DNA of 27,247 bases from JAGUXG01 sp043798435 (lineage in GTDB: Bacteria; UBA9089; UBA9088; JAGUXG01). Position numbers and translations under genes: made by a program. This document shows positions 20,131 to 27,246 of the stretch, piece after piece. The stretch covers positions 1 through 27,247 of the forward strand of contig JAZDOR010000102.1 in the NCBI GenBank assembly GCA_043798435.1. Reading direction: 5' to 3'. A model generated the notes under the pieces. It searched no databases, was not told the DNA's origin, and was given only the letters and a program-made list of their open reading frames with translations. The first letter of the stretch is position 1. Every line of letters begins with the position of its first letter.

Positions 20131-21396
20131 ATGGATAAGTTTATAATTGAGGGAGGAAGAAGGCTGGAGGGTGTGGTAGAGGTCTCATCCGCAAAGAATG
20201 CTGTTCTTCCTATAATGGCTGCCTCTATCCTTGTAACAGGTGAGGTTACCCTGCAGAATATTCCAGAGATTCGGGATGTTTCTCTATTCTGCAGACTTCT
20301 TAAAGAACTTGGTGCTAATGTATCTTTTTTAGATAAAACCTTAAAGATTGACTGTAGAAGCATAAACAAAACCCTTGCCCTTTATGAGACTGTCAAAGAG
20401 ATGAGAGCAGGGTTTCTTGTGGCAGGGCCACTCCTGGCAAGGTTTGGTGAGGCAAAGGTCTCTTTTCCTGGTGGATGTGACCTTGGTTCTCGAAAGATTA
20501 ATATTCATTTGAAAGGATTTGAGAAACTTGGTGCAGATGTAAGGCAGGAAGGTGGTTATATCACCCTTTGTGGAAAACTCAAAGGCAGCAAATGTTACCT
20601 TGACTATCCAACTCATACTGGCACAGAGAATATAATGATGGCTGCTGTTCTGGCAGATGGGGAGACAATCATAGAAAATGCCGCTTGCGAACCAGAGATA
20701 GCAGATCTGGCAAATTTCCTCAATAAGATGGGGGCAAGGATAGAGGGTGCAGGCTCTTCTACTATCAGGATTTCGGGTGTTTCAAGCCTTGTTCCTTGTG
20801 AATACTCTCCTATCCCGGACAGGGTTGAAGCGGCAACAATGATGATGGCAGGTGCCATTACCAAGGGTAAGGTTTTTGTAAGGAATGCACCCTCTAAGTT
20901 TTTGGGCGCACCTATAGCCAAGCTCTCTGAAATGGGCATTGCAATAGAAGAAAAGGAAGATGGAATTTTGGTTACAGGTCCTGAAAAAATGAAGGCAACT
21001 GAGGTGATTACAGGGCCATACCCTACATTCTCCACAGACCTTCAACCACTTATAGCCTCTTTGCTGTGCATAGCAAATGGAACAAGCATTATCAGGGAGA
21101 CTGTCTTTGACAACCGCTTTCTCTATGCCCAGGAATTGGCAAGGATGGGGGCAAGGTTAGAGGTCTCTGGGGACCAGCTCACCATAGAGAGTGTTGATGA
21201 ACTCTCTGGTGCCAATGTGATGGCTCAGGATATAAGAGCTGGTGCGGCTTTGGTCCTGGCAGGACTTTGTGCAAAAGGTAAAACTACTATTGAGCGGGTG
21301 TATCATATAGACCGCGGATATGACGGCCTTTGTGAAAAGCTTTCTATGCTTGGTGCCCAGATACAGAGAATCTCTGAAAAAAAATTGACAAGCTGA
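20131..21396 (+). CDS. murA: UDP-N-acetylglucosamine 1-carboxyvinyltransferase MurA
   Basis: 421 aa, full length. It transfers enolpyruvate from PEP to UDP-GlcNAc, the first committed step of peptidoglycan synthesis, in the cytoplasm. SSAKNAVLPIMAA carries the conserved Lys22, and MRAGFLVAGPLLAR and FPGGCDLGSRKINIHL carry the active-site Cys at ~116, so it is the fosfomycin-sensitive Cys type by family knowledge. GTENIMMAAVLADG, RVEAATMMMAGAIT and the C-terminal RIDRGYD-type segment (HIDRGYDGLCEKL) complete the fold. The start is set by the promoter 9 nt upstream. The end of the gene contains the -35 box of the next promoter. Confidence 0.97.
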   Translation: MDKFIIEGGRRLEGVVEVSSAKNAVLPIMAASILVTGEVTLQNIPEIRDVSLFCRLLKELGANVSFLDKTLKIDCRSINKTLALYETVKEMRAGFLVAGPLLARFGEAKVSFPGGCDLGSRKINIHLKGFEKLGADVRQEGGYITLCGKLKGSKCYLDYPTHTGTENIMMAAVLADGETIIENAACEPEIADLANFLNKMGARIEGAGSSTIRISGVSSLVPCEYSPIPDRVEAATMMMAGAITKGKVFVRNAPSKFLGAPIAKLSEMGIAIEEKEDGILVTGPEKMKATEVITGPYPTFSTDLQPLIASLLCIANGTSIIRETVFDNRFLYAQELARMGARLEVSGDQLTIESVDELSGANVMAQDIRAGAALVLAGLCAKGKTTIERVYHIDRGYDGLCEKLSMLGAQIQRISEKKLTS

Positions 21397-21413
21397 GAAG
21401 TCTGGTCTATAAT
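21385..21413 (+). promoter_or_regulatory. Perfect consensus sigma70 promoter, leaderless, for the AtpZ/AtpI-like gene
   Basis: TTGACA (overlapping the murA 3' end), exactly 17 nt, TATAAT, then 6 nt to GTG 21420. With the usual -10 geometry, +1 is the G of GTG. Confidence 0.85.
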
Positions 21414-21419
21414 TTTTTA

Positions 21420-21632
21420 GTGATTAACCCAAAGTTAGCAAAAGATGCTTTGTGGCTGAGTAGCATTGGATGGGTTATGGCTGTCTGTCCAGCTATAGGA
21501 GGGTTCATCGGCTATTTTTTAGATAAGTGGCTCAGGACAACACCCTGGTTCTTCATTATCTTTATTGTCATAGGAATGATAGCTGGGGTCTATGAGGCTA
21601 TAAAAATGATTATCGAAGGGACAAAAGAATGA
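21420..21632 (+). CDS. AtpZ/AtpI-family F-ATPase accessory membrane protein
   Basis: 70 aa with two TM helices: WVMAVCPAIGGFIGYFLDKW and PWFFIIFIVIGMIAGVYEAI. The AtpZ/AtpI signature G.F.G..LDKW.RT.PW is visible. By family knowledge it helps F0 ring assembly or Mg2+/Ca2+ uptake and is usually encoded just before atpB. The GTG start has no ribosome binding site and sits at the predicted transcript start. The stop overlaps the next ATG (ATGA). The main atp genes do not follow; a repeat and a broken gene do instead. Confidence 0.85.
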   Translation: MINPKLAKDALWLSSIGWVMAVCPAIGGFIGYFLDKWLRTTPWFFIIFIVIGMIAGVYEAIKMIIEGTKE

Positions 21633-21943
21633 GGGATTTTTTGAAAAAGGCAGGTGTGAGGCTTATTTTGCCACTTATAATTGGAACATTTGGCTTAATT
21701 CTCTTTGGCAAGATAAACTGGGCAGCATCCTTTTTAGCCGGAGCTATCCTGGCAAGTGCAAATATTTTTATCACATCCCTTGGCAGCCTTTCTAAGAAGA
21801 CGATCTTTCTCTTGCTTGGAAAATACATAATCCTTTCTCTTTTCATCTTCCTCCTTCTTTTGGCAAAATTTTCTGTCATCTTCATCGCCATAGGATTCAC
21901 TATACCCCTCATTGTTTTGGCCTGGCAGGGGATAAAAGGCTAA
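21629..21943 (+). CDS. ATP synthase subunit I-like small membrane protein
   Basis: 104 aa with about four hydrophobic segments in the order typical of ATP synthase I / AtpI-like proteins (LILPLIIGTFGLILFG; WAASFLAGAILASANIFIT; KYIILSLFIFLLLLAKF; FIAIGFTIPLIVLAW). Coupled to the upstream AtpZ-like gene by an ATGA overlap. The pairing supports a role in F0 assembly, but the sequence is weakly conserved and the assignment rests largely on size, topology and context. Confidence 0.6.
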   Translation: MRDFLKKAGVRLILPLIIGTFGLILFGKINWAASFLAGAILASANIFITSLGSLSKKTIFLLLGKYIILSLFIFLLLLAKFSVIFIAIGFTIPLIVLAWQGIKG

Positions 21944-22060
21944 ATATTGTGTTCGTTTATGGTTCTGAGGTTCAAAGTTCAAGGTTAGAGAATAAGAGAA
22001 TTAACCTTGAGCATAAAACATAGAACCTTGAATCTTAAACCCCTTTCTTTTCGGTATATA

Positions 22061-22284
22061 AAGAAGGCTGTTGCTTTGAGGTATAAGATGGAGAAAGATA
22101 GTACCCTTCCTTGTGGCAAAAGGCCAGGGCCAGGTTACCGAGAGAATTATTGAGATAACCGAGAACCATAATATACCCATCCATATAGACCCTGACCTGG
22201 CCACAATCCTTTCTAAGCTCAACCTTGATGGAGATACCACCCTCCCTTTATAATGCCGTAGCAAGAGTTATTGCCTTTGTCTAA
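22061..22284 (+). pseudogene. Frameshifted FlhB C-terminal-like (YscU/FlhX-type) fragment
   Basis: Three frames must be joined: KKAVALRYKMEKDSTLP (22061-22111), then after 1 nt VAKGQGQVTERIIEIT ... IPIHIDPDLATILSKL (22113-22244), then LYNAVARVIAFV ending at TAA 22282-22284. Joined, this is the EscU/YscU/FlhB cytoplasmic C-domain seen as small stand-alone FlhB-like proteins. The upstream sequence (21960-22050) is a GGTTCAAAG/CTTGAA-type repeat that may have removed the start. The two shifts imply a dead gene, unless they are assembly errors. It lies next to the flagella-associated YaaR gene. Confidence 0.7.
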
Positions 22285-22303
22285 CAAATAAAAAAGGAAT
22301 AGT

Positions 22304-22786
22304 TTATGAGTATAGGTCAACAAGCAATCCACGAATATCATCTATTCTGGCGGCAAGTGTTATGGGGTCAATCTGTTGCCTCAGCACATCCTCTGTCAAC
22401 CTTGCCAACTCATCATCTATCTTCTTAAGGATGATATGAACCTTCTCCTTGCCTACAAATCTTCCCTCTTTCCTCTCCTCTACCTGCCAGATGCCGTATA
22501 TGGCATTCTTTATAAATATGGCGACAAGCTCCTTATACTCCATCAAATGCGGGTATGTTGGGCTCTTCAGGAGCTGGTCCCCACTCTTTTCTACCTCTTT
22601 TAGAAGGGCATCAAGCTCATTCTTTGTCTCTATCTGGTGAAAGCTCTCTCTCAGTTTTTCTGCGAATGCCGATGGTTTTTCCTCTTTGGCTAAGATTTTG
22701 CCGTGTTTTTGAGCTTTGATTTTTTTTCCTGTCTCAATTTGACCATCAAACTCCCTGAATCTTGTGTGCGACTCTTCAACCTTCAT
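22304..22786 (-). CDS. YaaR (DUF327) family protein, flagella-associated
   Basis: 160 aa, all helical. The DUF327 core is visible: LLKSPTYPHLMEYKELVAIF, then EKVHIILKKIDDELARLTED and the C-terminal IDDIRGLLVDLYS, which matches the family's conserved end. YaaR proteins occur with flagellar and FlhB-like genes in many phyla; the function is unclear. A family-2 element ends 12 nt before the ATG, replacing the upstream region. There is no good ribosome binding site, and a TAAAAT lies 5 nt from the start without a -35. The gene is intact although its FlhB-like neighbour is broken. Confidence 0.8.
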   Translation of the reverse strand: MKVEESHTRFREFDGQIETGKKIKAQKHGKILAKEEKPSAFAEKLRESFHQIETKNELDALLKEVEKSGDQLLKSPTYPHLMEYKELVAIFIKNAIYGIWQVEERKEGRFVGKEKVHIILKKIDDELARLTEDVLRQQIDPITLAARIDDIRGLLVDLYS

Positions 22787-22798
22787 AGCTTATTTTAG

Positions 22799-22946
22799 GT
22801 AACCGTTCAGGCTATGCATCAAAGAGTGTAAGAAAGGGGATAAGAAGATGTAGGGGATATGGAGATACTTATATTATCCCCATATCTCCCTAATCCCTAT
22901 ATCTCCTTATCTCCTCACCTTTTCTTACACTACCTGAACGCTTACA
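22799..22946. repeat. Complete family-2 element with a possible target-site duplication
   Basis: It begins GTAACCGTTCAGGC and ends CCTGAACGCTTACA, inverted at the tips. The arms GTAAGAAAGGGGATAAG / CTTATCTCC..TTTTCTTAC and GGGGATATGGAGAT / ATCCCTATATCTCC make a long hairpin. ATTTTAG flanks it on both sides (22792-22798 and 22947-22953). It lies between the yaaR start and the trxB stop. Confidence 0.75.
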
Positions 22947-22960
22947 ATTTTAGCCTCCTC

Positions 22961-23941
22961 CTATCCTTTTGTCAACCCTTCAATATACCTCTGGGCAGAG
23001 AATGAGGCTTCTGCACCATCGCCTGCAGCAGTTATAATCTGACGCAAAGATTTCTGCCTGCAATCACCTGCGGCAAATATTCCTTCGGCAGATGTCTTCA
23101 TCTCATTGTCAGTGACAATATAACCTGAACCATCAAGATTAACTACACCTTTTAAGAAATCGGTATTCGGGGTAAGCCCAACGAAGATAAAGACACCATT
23201 ACAAAGAATTTCGGAGTCTTCCTTGGTTTTTAGATTTTTTACCAAAGCATTATCTATCCCATCCCTGACCCCTGACCCCTGACCCCTGACCCCTGATTTT
23301 ATCCTGACACCCTCCACCCCGCTTTTGCCAAAAATCCCAATGACCCGGGAGTCCCAGGCAAATTCTATTCTTTCATTAGAAAACGCCCTCTCCTGCAAGA
23401 GCTTTGTTGCCCGCAGTTTATCCCTTCTGTGGATTATAGTTACCTTCTTAGCAAACTTTGTCAAAAATATTGCCTCTTCAAGAGCTGTATCCCCTCCTCC
23501 AACCACAACTATATCCTTATCTCTGAAAAAAGGGCCATCACAGGTGGCACAGTAGGATACGCCCTTGCCGCAGAATTCAGCCTCGCCAGGAACACCCAGC
23601 TTTTTGGGAGAAGCACCAACTGCTACAATCACTGCCCGGGATTCATAGCTCTTATCCTCAAGGCTCACCAGCCAGCCTTCTTTCTGCCTCAGAAGTGCCT
23701 TCATATTCCCAAAGGTATCTTCTAAGCCAAAAGCCTTTGCCTGGCTCTTCATTTTATCTATCAGCTCAAAACCACCTATTCCCTCTGGAAATCCTGGGTA
23801 GTTTTCTATATGAAAAGTGGTTATTGCCTGGCTGAATACTGTTGGACTCTCAATCAACAAACTCTTTAGCCTGCTCCTTGCCGAATATAGCCCTGCTGTC
23901 AACCCTGCAGGTCCACCCCCAATAATGATGACATCATACAT
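22961..23941 (-). CDS. trxB: Thioredoxin reductase TrxB
   Basis: 326 aa. It reduces thioredoxin with NADPH through FAD. FAD-binding GGGPAGLTAGLYSAR (8-22); redox-active CATCDG (C131, C134); NAD(P) loop VVVGGGDTALEEA (~145-157) followed by HRRDKLRATKL; C-terminal FAD motif GIFAAGDCR. AGGGAGGT 8 nt upstream of the ATG fixes the start. An insertion at ~214-232 (KSGVRGQGSGVRDG) is encoded by five CCCCTGA heptamers and interrupts the usual short beta-hairpin between EGVRI and NLKTKEDSEI; the frame is kept, so the enzyme is probably functional with an enlarged surface loop. Confidence 0.95.
   Translation of the reverse strand: MYDVIIIGGGPAGLTAGLYSARSRLKSLLIESPTVFSQAITTFHIENYPGFPEGIGGFELIDKMKSQAKAFGLEDTFGNMKALLRQKEGWLVSLEDKSYESRAVIVAVGASPKKLGVPGEAEFCGKGVSYCATCDGPFFRDKDIVVVGGGDTALEEAIFLTKFAKKVTIIHRRDKLRATKLLQERAFSNERIEFAWDSRVIGIFGKSGVEGVRIKSGVRGQGSGVRDGIDNALVKNLKTKEDSEILCNGVFIFVGLTPNTDFLKGVVNLDGSGYIVTDNEMKTSAEGIFAAGDCRQKSLRQIITAAGDGAEASFSAQRYIEGLTKG
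23261..23297. repeat. Heptamer array (CCCCTGA)x5 inside trxB
   Basis: Five tandem CCCCTGA units (first slightly altered). On the coding strand it reads SGVRGQGSGVRDG, in frame. Confidence 0.9.
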
Positions 23942-23999
23942 TTTAATGACCTCCCTATGTATACCAAAATAAATGTAAATTGCAAATTCGTAAAATGAC

Positions 24000-24081
24000 A
24001 GAATTCAGAATACAGAATTCAGAATACAGAATAAATGCAAGTTCTTTCATTCTGACTCCTGTATTCTGACTCCTGAATTCT
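24000..24081. repeat. Inverted heptamer repeat upstream of trxB
   Basis: The left arm is built of ACAGAAT and TCAGAAT alternating units. The right arm is ATTCTGA, CTCCTGT, ATTCTGA, CTCCTGA, ATTC, roughly its reverse complement. It could form a hairpin at the 3' end of the ATPase transcript. No ORF. Confidence 0.75.
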
Positions 24082-24104
24082 ATTTAGTTTGTTGGAAACC
24101 TGAT

Positions 24105-25373
24105 TTATTTGGGTATACAAACCTCAGAGGCTAAGAATAAAGGGAGAAAGTAAATCTTGCACCCTTCGTTTTCTTGCACATCCATTATATCTGCATTTAA
24201 CACAAACGCCTTTTGCGGTTTATACTCCTTGATAAAAGATATAAGACTACGAGGAATCTTTGAGCAAGAAGATGCCTTTACCTCTATTGGAATGACTTCA
24301 TTATCTACACTCAAAACAAAATCTACCTCTGTTTGATTACGTTTTCGATAAAAATAGAGCTTCTGGTCTATCCTCATGTTCTTCTTCAATTCCAAAAATA
24401 CACAATTTTCTACCAGACTGCCTATATCCTGCCGAAACTTAAGTGGAGTGAAATTGTTTATTACTGCTTGACGAATGCCATTGTCATAAAAATAAGTTTT
24501 ATGATTTCTGATTACCTCCTTCTCCTTGTTAGCGAAAAAGGAGGAAAGAAGAAAGTTTACATAAGTGTTTTCTAAAATAAACAGGTCCTTTTGAATCTGA
24601 TACCGGGATGCCATTACCTTTTGAGCTATTTCATCTGTAACCAGGATATTTCCTGCCCGCAAGGCAAGAAGTTGCATCAGGTTGTTAAAATGAAGAATCT
24701 TATCCTGGCCAATCAATCCCTTTATATCTTTCTGAATATATGCAGAATAAATCCCGACCAACATCTCCTTCTTTTCTTCAATGTTATTTTCTAAAACTAT
24801 TGCCGGCATCCCACCAAAAAGTAAAAAATCATAGAACTCATTGTTGATTTCAGCTATGATAGAATCAGGTAGCCTTTCTCCCAATTCTATCATAGGCAGA
24901 TTCTTATCCTTAAATCTCAAATATTCATAAAAATCAAGTGGATAGATTGGTATATCCCTTTTCCTTCCGGCTAATGATTCTTTTACCTTTTTCTGTATCT
25001 CGCAAGAGGAAGACCCGGAAACGATCATCTTTATATTTTCATTTTCATCATAGAATACCTTAAGAAGGGAGTTTGCCTGGGGTAGGTATTGAAATTCATC
25101 AATGAAAAGGTAAAGTTTTTTTTCATTTATTAAAGGAAGAGTGAACTTGAGATGTTTAAGAATATCCTGATAGGATTGCGAAAGGATAGATAAATGATGT
25201 GGTATTTCCAGGTTAAAATAAGCTGTCAGTTCACCTTTTGCGGAAAGGGTTTGCTCTAACCATTTAAGTAATGTTGTCTTTCCTGTTTGTCGACTACCAA
25301 TCAAAATGATAATTTCCCGTCTGTCAATAAGTTGTAATAATTTATTAAAGACTCTTCTCTCTTTAACAACCAT
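24105..25373 (-). CDS. AAA_14/DUF4143 ATP-binding protein
   Basis: 422 aa. Walker A GSRQTGKTT (26-34); Walker B LYLFIDEFQYL; the sensor-like MIVSGSSSCEIQ; the family motif ESLAGRKRDIPIYPLDFYEYL; a winged-helix-like middle (AGNILVTDEIAQKVMASRYQIQKDL); and a C-terminal DUF4143 PDDEXK-like end (FYRKRNQTEVDFVLSVDN, then IPIEVKAS). These ATPases are common, patchily distributed and often horizontally moved; their cellular role is unknown. Start ATG 25373 is supported by GAGGG 7 nt upstream and a promoter at 25398-25426. It is flanked on both sides by repeats. Confidence 0.88.
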   Translation of the reverse strand: MVVKERRVFNKLLQLIDRREIIILIGSRQTGKTTLLKWLEQTLSAKGELTAYFNLEIPHHLSILSQSYQDILKHLKFTLPLINEKKLYLFIDEFQYLPQANSLLKVFYDENENIKMIVSGSSSCEIQKKVKESLAGRKRDIPIYPLDFYEYLRFKDKNLPMIELGERLPDSIIAEINNEFYDFLLFGGMPAIVLENNIEEKKEMLVGIYSAYIQKDIKGLIGQDKILHFNNLMQLLALRAGNILVTDEIAQKVMASRYQIQKDLFILENTYVNFLLSSFFANKEKEVIRNHKTYFYDNGIRQAVINNFTPLKFRQDIGSLVENCVFLELKKNMRIDQKLYFYRKRNQTEVDFVLSVDNEVIPIEVKASSCSKIPRSLISFIKEYKPQKAFVLNADIMDVQENEGCKIYFLPLFLASEVCIPK

Positions 25374-25397
25374 AGTTTTCCCTCTATTTATAAAATA

Positions 25398-25426
25398 ATT
25401 TTATTATATACACACTTATTTGTCAA
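25398..25426 (-). promoter_or_regulatory. Promoter of the AAA_14/DUF4143 gene
   Basis: On the - strand: TTGACA (25426-25421), 17-nt spacer, TAAAAT (25403-25398). A second TATAAT lies within the spacer. The leader of ~20 nt contains a GAGGG ribosome binding site. Confidence 0.65.
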
Positions 25427-25463
25427 CATTTTTTTAGATATATACAACTTATAGCAACTGAAT

Positions 25464-25512
25464 TCTTTCCCTTTGTGCCCTTTGCGATTTACTTTGCGTC
25501 ATTTGCGGTTAC
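25464..25512. repeat. Half element with TTGCG/TTTGTG words
   Basis: CCCTTTGTGCCCTTTGCG, then ACTTTGCGTCATTTGCGG and TTAC. This is a variant of the CTCTGTG/CTCTGCGG arm of family 1 (A for G in the reverse complement: GCAAAG instead of GCAGAG). The other arm is absent. Confidence 0.6.
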
Positions 25513-25596
25513 TATGTATCTCTAATGATCGCTTTGTTTAATGCCAACAAACTTTTTGGTTTTCTTTGCATTCCCAGCATGCTCTGCTGTGAACAG

Positions 25597-26454
25597 TTAT
25601 ATAAAATTTGCTACTGCCGAAATAAATAGAATTATACTGACTAAGCTATTGACAGAAAAGAATGCTGTGTTTACCCTTGAAAGGTCAGTCTCCGAGATGA
25701 GGCTATGTTCATAAATGAGCAAAAGGCTTGTAGCCAAAATGCCAGCCCAATAGAACAAACCCATCTTTCCTGAGATGCCAGTAAGTATAAATGAAATTAT
25801 GGTTATAAGATGAAATATCCTTGAGATGGCCAAAGCATTCTTCAGACCAAAGGAGGCAGGGATGGAGTATATTCCCTCTTTCTGGTCAAACCCTAAATCC
25901 TGAGTAGCATAAATAATATCAAACCCTGCTGTCCAGAAGCAGACACCTGTCCCTAAGACTATTGGCAATACGGTAATACTTCCTTTTATCGCTATCCAGC
26001 CTCCGATTGGAGCACAAGCTAAGACCAGACCTATTCCAAGGTGCGTCAGACAGGTGAATCTTTTGAGATAGGAGTAGGAAACAAGCATAATCACAACCAC
26101 AGGAGATAGGATAAGGCACAAGGAGTTCAGCTTATAGGCAGAGAAGAGGAGGAGGGCGAGGGAGGCAAAGACCAATAACCACACCTGCCAGATAGAGATT
26201 AGCTCCTTTGGCAATGCCCTGTTGGCTGTCCTTGGATTTTTAGCATCTATCTTTCTGTCTATCAGCCTGTTCAAGGTCATTCCCGTTGTTCTGGCACCTG
26301 CCATAGCCAATGTTAAGAAGACCCAGTAATGCAAAGGGAATATCCCCTGATATGCCAAAACCCCTCCCAGATAGACAAAGGGTAAGGCAAAGATAGTATG
26401 TTCAAACTTTACCAACTCAAGAAAGAGCTTTATTCTATTGGCTAAAATTTCCAT
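25597..26454 (-). CDS. UbiA-family 4-hydroxybenzoate polyprenyltransferase (MqnP/UbiA type)
   Basis: 285 aa with about eight or nine TM helices. The first Asp-rich motif is NRLIDRKIDAKNPRTANRAL (N62, D66, D70) and the second is DIIYATQDLGFDQKEGIYSIP. Both bind the Mg-prenyl diphosphate in this family. KFEHTIFALPFVYLGG is the usual N-terminus. It prenylates an aromatic acid in quinone synthesis; short bacterial homologues like this are often the MqnP enzyme of the futalosine menaquinone route, but no other mqn gene is in the window. There is only a weak ribosome binding site. A family-1-like end (CAACACTTTAGC) lies just upstream. Confidence 0.9.
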   Translation of the reverse strand: MEILANRIKLFLELVKFEHTIFALPFVYLGGVLAYQGIFPLHYWVFLTLAMAGARTTGMTLNRLIDRKIDAKNPRTANRALPKELISIWQVWLLVFASLALLLFSAYKLNSLCLILSPVVVIMLVSYSYLKRFTCLTHLGIGLVLACAPIGGWIAIKGSITVLPIVLGTGVCFWTAGFDIIYATQDLGFDQKEGIYSIPASFGLKNALAISRIFHLITIISFILTGISGKMGLFYWAGILATSLLLIYEHSLISETDLSRVNTAFFSVNSLVSIILFISAVANFI

Positions 26455-26525
26455 CTTTAATAATCTCTTGCAACACTTTAGCTACCCGAAGCTATAGTAA
26501 GGAAGGAAAAATAGATATTCATTGC

Positions 26526-26649
26526 GATAGGTTCAATTATCAGCTTTGTTGCCATCTGAATTATCCTATCTTTTATCGTGGGGTATACTAAGAGGTCTCT
26601 GCTTGCCATCTGGCTTTGGGATATAGACTCTTCTTGCTGGTTCAGGATT
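26526..26649 (-). pseudogene. Group II intron reverse transcriptase remnant
   Basis: On the - strand 26649-26581 reads NPEPARRVYIPKPDGKQRP then LSIP. After one extra C at 26580 the frame resumes as TIKDRIIQMATKLIIEPI (26579-26526). This is the conserved RT-0/RT-1 segment of group II intron-encoded maturases (LtrA type). Both flanks are unrelated, AT-rich or repeat sequence. It is a dead fragment. With repeats and no other gene it fills the gap 26455-26884; I found no clear intron RNA domains V/VI. Confidence 0.75.
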
Positions 26650-26884
26650 GCGGACGATATTCCTTTGTTTTTAATTCTTTAGGATTGCGGCTTCAACATT
26701 TTTAGATTACTCTCTAACATTACACCTCAGACTACACGCTCGCAGACATTTACACAGATTTCCATCTTTCAGTCAATTAGAGTTCAAAGAGCTTATCTTG
26801 GCACGCGAACTGTTACTTCTTTTTTGGTAAATTTAATATCTAAAAAACAAAAACAATCATTCCGAACAGTATTGTAACTGTCCC

Positions 26885-27103
26885 CTATTTCCTATTCCAT
26901 TCCTTATTATTTATTCCTAAAATTCGTCCAACATCCATTGCTATCCATTTTTTATTTTTATGCTCTAATGTAAAAAATGTAAACGGTGAAGATTCAATTT
27001 TATCGTAAGTCCCATCTTTATAAACCTCGCCTACAAGTGCTATATGCCAACGTCCATAAAATATCAAATCGCCTTTTTGGGGAGTCATACAATTTTTTAT
27101 CAA
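26885..27103 (-). pseudogene. NlpC/P60-like peptidase C-terminal fragment
   Basis: 72 residues containing MTPQKGDLIFYGRWHIALVG and then EVYKDGTYDKIESS. The GDLIFY...HIALV strand pair with its His resembles the second half of an NlpC/P60 (C40) cell-wall peptidase. The half with the catalytic Cys is missing upstream, where a transposase end lies instead, so the gene is probably truncated. The short length makes the family call tentative. Confidence 0.45.
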
Positions 27104-27123
27104 TTTATTGGTTCTTTCTTATT

Positions 27124-27246
27124 TCAAGTGGGTAAACCAACTTTACTATAGTCCAATTTTCCTGTAAGCATATAGATTATTGTCTTGAAATTTTTGAATG
27201 TTTTATATCCTCTTGCTTTTGCCTTCGCTGCTTGCACCAAGCTGTT
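27124..27246 (-). pseudogene. C-terminal end of an ISL3-type transposase (cut by window edge)
   Basis: On the - strand it reads NSLVQAAKAKARGYKTFKNF, then KTIIYMLTGKLDY and a TGA stop at 27126-27124. N.L.QAAKA.ARGY....NF...IY...GKL is the conserved end of ISL3-family (IS204/IS1001/IS1165) transposases. The rest is outside the window, so it may be intact there; it is marked partial for that reason. Confidence 0.7.

Noticed and set aside
27121..27145. Similarity between the transposase 3' end (TTCAAGTGGGTAAA...TTTAC) and the family-1 right terminus
   Set aside because: The match is partial and lies within the transposase coding end, in an orientation that does not fit an IS tip; it may be chance. 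The complete IS would be needed to judge it.
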